DNA of 14,220 nucleotides, taken from positions 1 through 14,220 of the forward strand of contig CAZALT010000090.1 in assembly GCA_964485515.1 (NCBI GenBank). The letters run 5' to 3'. Shown here in pieces: positions 1-6,700 of the stretch. The stretch's first letter is position 1, and every line of letters begins with the position of its first letter. The notes beneath the pieces were generated by a model. That model saw only the letters and a program-made list of their open reading frames with translations, was not told where the DNA came from and searched no databases. The position numbers and the translations under genes are program-made. The DNA is from CAZALT01 sp964485515. Its GTDB lineage: Bacteria > Actinomycetota > Acidimicrobiia > Acidimicrobiales > Acidimicrobilacustridaceae.

Positions 1-3
1 GCG

Positions 4-52
4 GTTCTGGCGTGCGTAGCCGTCGTGCAGCGACGGCGAGGTACGCCAGAAC
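4..52. repeat. Compound hairpin with 10-bp outer arms (repeat element copy A)
   Basis: The outer arms GTTCTGGCGT (4-13) and ACGCCAGAAC (43-52) are perfect reverse complements. Inside them, GCCGTCG (19-25) pairs with CGACGGC (31-37) around a 5-nt loop, and 5-nt unpaired stretches sit symmetrically on both sides (14-18, 38-42). The same 10-mer arm recurs at 14183-14192 with the same inner architecture, which suggests a repeated intergenic element. The function is unknown; a terminator, a protein-binding palindrome or a REP/MITE-like element are all possible. No T-run follows. Confidence 0.7.
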
Positions 53-124
53 GGTCAGTCAGGTGCCGGTGGGGCCGCTATATCTACGGAGCGCGGTGGT
101 TTGACCCCGGCGTGTGGCTGCTGT

Positions 125-165
125 GACAAGAACACCTTGTCCGTGCACCTCGGTGTCTCTAACGT
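125..165 (+). promoter_or_regulatory. Candidate promoter with overlapping small inverted repeat
   Basis: TTGTCC (137-142) and TAACGT (160-165) are 17 nt apart, which fits an actinobacterial -35 / TANNNT -10 pair placed to start transcription near 172, upstream of the lipoprotein gene. A 6-bp inverted repeat, GACAAG (125-130) and CTTGTC (136-141) with a 5-nt loop, overlaps the -35 element and could be an operator. This rests on motif matching only. Confidence 0.35.
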
Positions 166-244
166 CATGCCGATCCGAGATGTCCCTCGAACGGCGGGGC
201 GTCGTCCGACCGACGGGTCGAAGAACGTGACAGGGAGGGACCAG

Positions 245-853
245 GTGGGTCAGACGGCAGGCCGGAGTCGATTCCAAGCACTCGTGGCGGCGCTGGCCGT
301 CGTGCTGGTGGGCGCAGCATGTGGAGGTGGCCGCGACGGCGGGGGAGCGACCGTGGACACCACCACGTCCACCACCCGACCGCCCGCCGCCGAAGCCTCC
401 ACCTCGACTACGACGACCACCGCCCCGATGACCGACGAAGAAGCGGTCTTGGCGGCTCTTGATGGCTATTGGGATGCCTGGATCGAAGCCAATGATCCCC
501 CTGCTCCTGGACACCCAGGGTTGGAGCGGTATGCAACCGGCCTAGCGCTGGAGACGGCTCTGGGTGCGATCGAGAACAACCAGGCGTTCGGGTATTCACT
601 TCGACTTCCCGAGCCGACCGTCAGCGCCACCGAAGTCCAGATCGTTGAGGTTGATGGTGATACAGCGCGGGTCGTCGCATGTGAGATCGACGATGGACTG
701 AAGTTGCGATCGGATACCGGTGCGGTCGTCAACGACCAGGTCGTTTCGAGATTGGCCGAGTACCGGATCTTGCGCGTCGAGGGGTCATGGAAGGTGGAGC
801 GGAGCGACTTCCTCCGGACTGAAGAAGGGGGTGGCGGGTGCGGCAGCTGGTGA
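245..853 (+). CDS. Small secreted lipoprotein, Thr-rich linker plus possible NTF2-like domain
   Basis: Seen: the GTG start at 245 is preceded by a GGGAGGGA ribosome-binding site at about 233-240, which decides this start over the open frame reaching back to 101. The 202-residue product has a basic N-terminus, a hydrophobic stretch (about residues 11-25) and Cys26 after VGAA, a relaxed lipobox. A Thr/Ser/Pro-rich linker (about 36-61) follows, then a compact domain (about 62-190) whose opening helix and later alternating strands (VQIVEVDGDTARVVA, then EYRILRVEGSWKVE) resemble NTF2-like folds. Inferred: it is lipid-anchored on the outer face of the membrane and the linker crosses the wall. Its last 16 nt overlap the next gene, so the two are probably co-transcribed and coupled. 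Third-position GC is visibly lower than in neighbouring genes, which could mark a foreign origin. No specific function is recognised. Confidence 0.75.
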   Translation: MGQTAGRSRFQALVAALAVVLVGAACGGGRDGGGATVDTTTSTTRPPAAEASTSTTTTTAPMTDEEAVLAALDGYWDAWIEANDPPAPGHPGLERYATGLALETALGAIENNQAFGYSLRLPEPTVSATEVQIVEVDGDTARVVACEIDDGLKLRSDTGAVVNDQVVSRLAEYRILRVEGSWKVERSDFLRTEEGGGGCGSW

Positions 854-1704
854 TCTTCTTAGGCGGCGCGATCGTGCTCACCATGATGGGGCCGACCCCG
901 GGCCTCGCCGACCTCGGATCTGACCGTGGCACGGGTGGTCCAGGCGGCTCGATCGTCGGTGGGCGGCCGACGGCGATCGTGGTTGCTACTCCGGCGGGGG
1001 ACTCGACGGTCTACGAGGGCCGTGGCGGGTCAGGTGCTCGGTGGGTGTGCCGGTACTACGGCCTCACCGACTCTGGTGGTTTCGGCGGTGGGGGCGTCGG
1101 CATCTGGGTCGACGAACGTGGCGGACCGATCACGCCGAGCGCGGGTCAGGCCGTCGGGTTCCAGTGCGTCGACCAGGCCGGGAGGGTGGTGCGCAGCGAG
1201 ATCATGGTCTACGACCCGGGTGATCCGGTCGGCGGGTTGTTCGCAGCCGAGCGGGCGGCCGCGCTGGCGATGTCCCAGCTCGAGCTGCCGGCGCCCGCCG
1301 TTGCCATGAGCCCACCGGGCGATCAGCTCGTCGGCATCGCGACGTGGATGTGGATCGAGGGAGGGTGGGCACCGCTGTCGGCGTCGGCGACCATCGCTGC
1401 GGTCACCGCGACGGTGACGGCCACGCCGACCGCGGTGAGGTGGGACCTGGGCGACGGGACGTCGGTGACCTGCGCCGGAACGGGGGTGGCGTACTCGCCG
1501 TCGGTGGCGTCGGGCGACGCCTGCACGGCGACGTTCACCGACTCGTCGGCTGACCTGCCCGGCGGTACCCGACGCCTCACCGCCACCGTCACCTATCGGG
1601 TCGGCTGGGCGGCAAGCACCGGTGAGGGCGATGACCTGGGTGAGCTCACCGCCATCGGTGGGCTCGATGTGCGCGTCGTCGAGGTCCAGGCCGTCATCAA
1701 CTGA
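838..1704 (+). CDS. Secreted protein with a WDLGDGT PKD-like motif
   Basis: Seen: the GTG at 838 lies inside the end of the lipoprotein gene, behind a GAAGAAGGGGG ribosome-binding site. The product has 288 residues. Residues 1-24 form a Sec signal peptide with a likely cleavage after GLA (residues 22-24). A Gly-rich segment follows (about 27-95). Near the C-terminus is the motif W202-D-L-G-D-G-T208, typical of PKD-like beta-sandwich domains, with Cys pairs C71/C110 and C212/C229 that could form disulfides outside the cell. Known: proteins with this architecture are common in actinobacteria and are usually annotated as hypothetical secreted proteins. Inferred: it is exported together with the overlapping lipoprotein and may interact with it at the cell surface. 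No enzymatic motif is visible. There is no transmembrane segment beyond the signal peptide, so a released or wall-associated protein is most likely. Confidence 0.75.
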   Translation: MRQLVIFLGGAIVLTMMGPTPGLADLGSDRGTGGPGGSIVGGRPTAIVVATPAGDSTVYEGRGGSGARWVCRYYGLTDSGGFGGGGVGIWVDERGGPITPSAGQAVGFQCVDQAGRVVRSEIMVYDPGDPVGGLFAAERAAALAMSQLELPAPAVAMSPPGDQLVGIATWMWIEGGWAPLSASATIAAVTATVTATPTAVRWDLGDGTSVTCAGTGVAYSPSVASGDACTATFTDSSADLPGGTRRLTATVTYRVGWAASTGEGDDLGELTAIGGLDVRVVEVQAVIN

Positions 1705-1761
1705 GGGGCCGGCGGTGCCGGCGCTGTTCCCCGCCGACGCCGTGGTGGCTCGACGAGTGGA

Positions 1762-1840
1762 TCGAGGCCAGTCGAGGCCAGTCGCGTCCGAGGTCGCGTC
1801 CGAGGTCGCGTCCGAGGTCGCGTCCGAGGGCGCGTCCGAA
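1762..1840. repeat. Short tandem repeats: 10-bp x2 then 12-bp x5
   Basis: TCGAGGCCAG occurs twice in tandem (1762-1781). From 1781 the 12-mer GTCGCGTCCGAG repeats four times exactly (1781-1828), and a fifth copy with a mismatch at each end follows (1829-1840). The array lies between the secreted-protein gene and the RDD gene. The unit length is a multiple of three, so both strands stay open through it (VASE on +, SDAT on -), but no credible gene uses either frame. It is a candidate slipped-strand, length-variable locus. Confidence 0.85.
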
Positions 1841-1882
1841 CGGGTGGTCGGGCGATGAAGGCGGGTAGCCTCGGAGTGCCTC

Positions 1883-2419
1883 ATGGACGAGAACTCGCCG
1901 GAGACGGCCTTGCAACGACGGATCCCTCAGCCCGAGGACTTCCCGATCGCGGGCCCGAACTCGCTGGCCGGGATCGGCCAGCGGGCCATCGGCTGGTGCA
2001 TCGACGGACTGATCACCTTCCTGCCGGCCTTCGCCATCGGGGCGCTCGTGCTCTTGCGAATCGACCCCGACTACCAGCCCGACCCCGATGCCGGGATCTG
2101 GGATCCGTGGCTGCCACCGGCGATCACGCTGTCGATCGCGGCGGTGTGGGTGATCTACCAGATCCTGTTCACCCGCCTCACCGGGTCGACGGTGGGGATG
2201 TACGCCCTCGGCATGCGCGTCGCCCGCTACACCGACGGAGCGAAGCCGGACTGGTCGCAGGCAACCCTGCGGGCGCTGCTGCCAGGGGCGTTCTTCGCCA
2301 TGCCGTCGATGATCCTGAGCTCGATGTGGCTCGTGGTGTACGCCGTCGCCCTGTACAACCCGCTGCGGCGGGGCTTGCAGGACCAGGCCGGCGGCACCAT
2401 CGTCGTGCGCACCCGCTGA
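1883..2419 (+). CDS. RDD family integral membrane protein
   Basis: Seen: the 178-residue product has three hydrophobic segments, at about residues 33-56, 72-94 and 130-155. The first segment carries the family signature Arg and Asp in GQRAIGWCIDGLI. After the second, TVGMYALGMRV matches the conserved glycine-containing loop of RDD proteins. The ATG at 1883 follows GGAG (1873-1876) with a 6-nt spacer, which supports the start. The length is normal for the family. Known: RDD proteins are small membrane proteins of mostly unclear function; some have been linked to ion transport. Inferred: this is a standalone gene, since the preceding gene is about 180 bp away across a tandem-repeat spacer. It converges with the AbiEi-like gene, with 54 bp between their stop codons and no clear terminator there. 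The function of this copy cannot be assigned. Confidence 0.85.
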   Translation: MDENSPETALQRRIPQPEDFPIAGPNSLAGIGQRAIGWCIDGLITFLPAFAIGALVLLRIDPDYQPDPDAGIWDPWLPPAITLSIAAVWVIYQILFTRLTGSTVGMYALGMRVARYTDGAKPDWSQATLRALLPGAFFAMPSMILSSMWLVVYAVALYNPLRRGLQDQAGGTIVVRTR

Positions 2420-2473
2420 CACCTCCACCGCCGACGGAAGCTCCGCACCGGCACGGGTGATCCGTTCGGTGAT

Positions 2474-3424
2474 CTACGCCAGCAACGTGGACGGGGCAGG
2501 CATCTGCCGTGAACGTGCCGTGCGCACCTGGGAGATCGCCGTCTCCGGGGTCTCGGTCACCACCTGCCAGGTGAGCGCGACGATGAGCCAGCCCGCCAGC
2601 ATGAGCTGGTTCTGGCGGTCGTCGTCCCAGGGTCGGCGGATGCCGCCGTGGTGGGCCAGGCCATCGCATTGGATTCCCACCTTGAGCTCGGGCCACCCGA
2701 GGTCGATGTAGGCGGTGGCGTGCTCCAGTCGCACCGGGACCTGGTGGGCGAGTCGGGGTAGCCCGTCGCCTTCGAGCAGGTCGGCGACGCGCTGTTCGAA
2801 CTCGGACATCGTCGGGACGTAGGCGTCGAGCCGCTTCTGGAGGAGCTGTCGACCGAGTCGTGTGCCGTTGCGTCCCCGACGAGCGGTCTGCACGAAGCGG
2901 TTCGTCACCTCCTCGACCGTGCAGAGCTCGCGGCGGAACGCGTCCTCGTAGACGCGGTCGGCCCAGTGCTCGGGGAGCACCGAGGGGAGGTCGATGAGCG
3001 TGCGGACGATGTTGGTGCACGGAATGGCGTCGATGTGGGTGTGGTCGATCGGCCCGATGTCCTTGGACTCGTGAAGCCGAGCGTTCGAACGATTCGTGCG
3101 GCGATCCCATCGGGGGACCACGAGCTCGAGCATCGGGTTCCCTGGCACGCCGTCGAGCCCGTGGAGCAGGGCGGCGCTGCGGTGCGACGCGACCGCGGTG
3201 GGTCCTTGCGACCAGGCGGCGGCGAGCAGTCGCTGGTGCCAGGTGACGGGCATCTCGGCAATGCGGTAGAGGCCCTTGTCGAGCCGCACGAGCGAGTGGC
3301 GCGAGCAGCGCTCGGCGAGGTGGTCGGCGGTGAGGCCGTGTTGGCGGGCGAGTCGACTGCTCACCAGCCCGTGGTGGTGCTCGGCTATGGACGCGATGAC
3401 GTGGTTGATCTCGGAGGTGTGCAT
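2474..3424 (-). CDS. AbiEi-like N-terminal domain plus DUF559 (Vsr-like) endonuclease-fold protein
   Basis: Seen: 316 residues. The N-terminal part (about 1-95) reads as a helix-turn-helix module of the AbiEi antitoxin type (GLVSSRLARQHGLTADHL, then LYRIAEMP and HRSAALLHGL). The C-terminal part (about 205-300) is DUF559-like: SEFEQRVADLL, then YIDLGWPELKVGIQCDG with D241, D254 and G255, then a DRQNQL helix and the closing GW...LTW. Known: this fusion is common in actinobacteria as single genes; DUF559 shares a fold with Vsr-type nucleases, and AbiEi is the antitoxin of type IV systems. Odd: the family's usual EYDG/EVDG acidic residue is Gln252 here, so nuclease activity may be lost. The start at 3424 fits the domain boundary and has GGGGAAGG just upstream, and that same site is one arm of an inverted repeat. 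The frame stays open to 3601, but the extension looks non-coding. No AbiEii-type partner lies nearby. Confidence 0.75.
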   Translation of the reverse strand: MHTSEINHVIASIAEHHHGLVSSRLARQHGLTADHLAERCSRHSLVRLDKGLYRIAEMPVTWHQRLLAAAWSQGPTAVASHRSAALLHGLDGVPGNPMLELVVPRWDRRTNRSNARLHESKDIGPIDHTHIDAIPCTNIVRTLIDLPSVLPEHWADRVYEDAFRRELCTVEEVTNRFVQTARRGRNGTRLGRQLLQKRLDAYVPTMSEFEQRVADLLEGDGLPRLAHQVPVRLEHATAYIDLGWPELKVGIQCDGLAHHGGIRRPWDDDRQNQLMLAGWLIVALTWQVVTETPETAISQVRTARSRQMPAPSTLLA

Positions 3425-3502
3425 GGCCTTCCCCGGGGACGAAGTGGTTCGCCGTCGACGACCGAGGTCTCGGTCGGACGGACAGCCGGGGGAAGGCCAT
3501 GC
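3421..3502 (-). promoter_or_regulatory. Inverted repeat covering the AbiEi-like gene's RBS and start codon
   Basis: GCATGGCCTTCCCC (3421-3434) and GGGGAAGGCCATGC (3489-3502) are perfect 14-bp reverse complements separated by 54 nt. Read on the - strand, the 3421-3434 arm contains the purine-rich ribosome-binding site and the ATG (3424-3422). A nested 8-bp inverted repeat lies between the arms (3459-3466 with 3469-3476). If transcription begins upstream of 3502, the leader RNA could fold into a branched hairpin that hides the ribosome-binding site and start. Alternatively it is an operator or an inverted duplication. Confidence 0.6.
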
Positions 3503-3558
3503 CATCGTGGCTCGGGAACTGGCCAGGGGCAACGGCAATCGAGCGGTCATCTGGCGGA

Positions 3559-3582
3559 CGGATCGGGGGTCACCCCGATCCG
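3559..3582 (-). terminator. Perfect 10-bp hairpin downstream of the giant SLH gene
   Basis: CGGATCGGGG (3559-3568) pairs with CCCCGATCCG (3573-3582) across a 4-nt loop. It lies about 120 nt past the stop codon of the - strand SLH gene and upstream of the AbiEi-like gene, so it could terminate the former and insulate the latter. There is no U-run, as is usual for high-GC actinobacterial hairpins. It could instead be an operator for the AbiEi-like gene. Confidence 0.45.
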
Positions 3583-3704
3583 CGGTCCCCGCAGCGGTCA
3601 CAGAGCGGGTCGAAGCTCGATGATCATCTGCCGCCCGCTTGGGTCGAGAGCGACGCCGGGGCGCGGGAGGCCGCCGCGAGACCAGGTTGCCGGGCGCTCG
3701 TCGC

Positions 3705-6700
3705 TCAGGGGGCGGACCCGATGATGAAGTAGCGCTGGACCATGGCAGCCATGGCTTGCCGCGACACGGGTGACGTGGGCCGGTAGGTGCCGTCGCTGAA
3801 GCCCTCGGTCATCCCCGAGAGCCGCATCCAGCGGATCGGTGCGCAGAACTGGTGGCCGGGGTCGATGTCGGTGAACGGGTGGGCCGAGCAGGCGAAGGTC
3901 GGGTCGCCGCCATCGCCGGCGAAGCGTTGGAAGAAGGCGGCCATCGCCTGGCGTGCCACCGGTGCCTGGGGTCGGAACGTCCCGTCGCCGTAGCCGACGG
4001 TGATCCCTGTCCGCACCATCCACGAGATCTCGGCGCAGAAGGGATGGCTCACCGCCACGTCGCGGAACGGGGCCGCCGTGCAGGTGGGGTTCGGTCCGTC
4101 GGGTGATCCGGCGAGGCGGTAGAGGAAGGCGGCCATCGCCTGGCGCGCCGTCGACACGGTCGGCCGGTAGGTGTTGTCGCCGTAGCCGCGGGAGATGCCC
4201 TCGGCCGCCATCCACGAGATCTCCGGACAGAAGGGGTGGTTGGCCGGCACATCGCCGAACGGAGCAGAGGAGCAGTTCGCCCGGGGCCGGCTGACGTTGG
4301 ACGGGGCGGACCACGGACCCCAACCCCGTACGTTCGCGGCCCGCACGCGGAAGCTGTGGTCGACCCCGTTGGTGAGATCTCGAACGACGGTGGAAGGCGC
4401 GGTCGATCCGGTTGCGGCGATGGCCCCGCCGGGCGTGATCTCGATCTCGTAGTCGACGATCGGTGATCCACCGTCGTCGGGGGCGTGCCACGAGACACGG
4501 GCGTTGCCGTCGCCGCCGATGGCGGCCACGTCGGTCGGTGCGCCGGGCACGGTGGCGATCGTGATGGTTGCCTGTCCGCAGGTGGTCCCCCCGTCGTCGT
4601 CGGTCACGCACACCTCGACGGTGTAGCTGCCGTGTCCGGAGTAGGTGTGGGCGACCTCGACGGTGCCTCCACCGGCGCGGTCGGGTGCCGGGGTCACGGT
4701 CGCGGGTACGGCGCCGCCGCCGTCGCCCCAGTCCACGGTCGCCGTGTGGGTGTCCGCGGACCCGGCATCGGTGAAGGCGACCGCGATCCGGTGGGTGAGG
4801 TCGGTCTCGGCGACCGTGACGACGGGGTCGAGCACGGGCGCGGCGTTGGCGACGGTGACCGTCGAGTCGGCGGTGCTGCATCGGGTCGGATCTCCCGTGA
4901 CGCACACCGTCGCGGTGACGAGGTAGGTGCCGTCGTCGTCGTAGCGGTGGGTCGGTACGCCGAACCCCGCTACGCCGGCGTCGACGATCGAGGCCGGCGT
5001 CGTGGTGCCGTCGCCCCAGTCGACGGTGACGGTGTGTGCCTGTCCCCGGGCCCCGTCGTGGAAGCCGACGGGGACCTCGACGACATCGCCCTCGACCCCG
5101 CTGACGGTCTCGGCGGCGTAGGCCTGCGGCGTGGATGGCCCGGTCACCACGATGTCGACGGTGTCGCACACCTCGATGGCGTCGCCCGTGCCGGGGAGCG
5201 GATCGTCGCTGAGCGCCGGGAGGCTCGCCACGCACACCTCGGCCTCGTAGGACCCCGGCGTGTCATAGGTGTGGTCCGCGGCGATGACCCCCTGACCCGA
5301 GAACGACCCGATCGTGGCGGGGGCCACCGGCGTGCCGTCGCCCCACTCGACGGTGGCCGTCTGGACGTCGAAGCGGCCCGGATCGCTGAAGGTCGCGCCC
5401 GACAGGGAAACCGGTCCGACCGTGCGGAGGTCCGAGCCCGCGTCGACGACGGGTGGGGCGTCGTCCACGACGACGGTGATCATGCCGCAGCCGACCTGGA
5501 GGTCCTCGGTGTCGGTGACGCACACCTCGGCCGTGTGCACACCGACGGTGGCGTAGGCGTGGTCGGCCGAAGCCGTCCAGAAGCCGGGTTTCCCGTCGAC
5601 CGGCTCGATGGTCGCGTCCGAGGCGGGTGTTCCGTCGCCCCACTCGATGACCGCGGTGTGCGAACCCTCGAGGTCGGCGTCGGCGAACGGCGCGGCGAAG
5701 GTCTCGCTGGTGCCCTGCACGGCAGCGACGATCGGGACCTGGGTGTGGCCGATGAGCCGGGTGTCGGGCTGGGAGGTGCTGAGGAGGCCGACCCGGCCGA
5801 CCGGGAACGGCTTGTCGGGCGGGGCGGTGGCGTGGAGGACCTGCGCTCCGTTGATCCACACGGTGATCTGCTCGGGCGAGACCTCGATCTCGGCGTGGTA
5901 GAGCTGATCGATCTGCGTGGTCGGTGAGGTGACGTACGCCGGGTGCACGAGGCGCCTCCACACCCCCTGGGACTCGATGCCGAGCGGCGCGGGGAGCTTG
6001 TTCGACGCCAGGATCTCGCCGCCCATGTCGTCGCGGCACAGGGGGTCGGTGGCGTCGGCGATGTCGAAGGTCTGGCCGGAGAGCTCGTGGTACTGGGGGT
6101 AGCCGGTGAAGCGGATCAGCACGACGGGATCGAAGGTCTTCACGTGCGGTTGGAAGGTGCCACCGCACGTCGAGGGGGTGACCGCTCCGATGTGGCCGGC
6201 GAGCTGCACGGACAGCCAGTCGGCGTCGTCGCGCTCGGCCTCGCCCTCGTCGAGACCGATCGTGAAGCCGATGATGTCGTCGTCGGCGCCGATGGTGCCG
6301 AGGTCCACCGAGACACGAGCCGAGCCCGTGACGCTGGCATCGAGCTCGTCGTCGCTCAGCAGGACGTTGGGGAAGTTGCGGTTGGTCTCCTGGATGCCCG
6401 AGAAGCCGCCCGGAGCGATGTGCCACACGCTCGAGCCGCTGACGGCGGTCTCGCCGGGACGGCCGATGTCGTAGCTGGTCCAGTTCTCGAGGTTCGCCGG
6501 GTGCACCACCGGCGGCGCCGGAAGTGCCGGGGTTCGATAGACGATGTCCCGCGCGGTGAAGCAGCTGGCCAGACCACCCGGTTCGGTGATGCACAGCGTG
6601 GCCGAGTGGCGACCGCTCCGGCGATAGACGTGATCGGGTCGGATCTCGGTTCCCAGGTGGGTCGTTCCCGACACGACGCCCTCGCTGGTCGTGCCGTCGT

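Noticed and set aside
101..244. Longer lipoprotein from a TTG at 101
   Set aside because: The stretch lacks protein character and contains the candidate promoter. The GTG at 245 has a strong RBS and gives a proper lipoprotein signal peptide.
1781..1840. CRISPR-like array
   Set aside because: The 12-bp units are directly adjacent without spacers, so this is a simple tandem repeat.
1030..1884. Long - strand open frame opposite the secreted-protein gene (284 codons), and similar long antisense frames over the SLH and carboxylase genes
   Set aside because: They are antisense shadows in high-GC DNA, dominated by Arg/Gly/His/Pro, with no RBS and no domain matches.
3425..3601. N-terminal extension of the AbiEi/DUF559 protein up to 3601
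   Set aside because: The added residues are low-complexity (Arg/Pro/Ser) and run through the inverted repeat. The domain starts naturally at MHTSEINHV (3424).
3499..3732. A 77-codon + strand ORF starting behind the mirrored RBS-ATG of the inverted repeat
   Set aside because: Its composition is Gly/Pro/Arg/Ser-rich, it matches no family, it covers the perfect hairpin at 3559-3582 and it runs into the end of the SLH gene. The RBS-ATG is explained by the inverted repeat itself.
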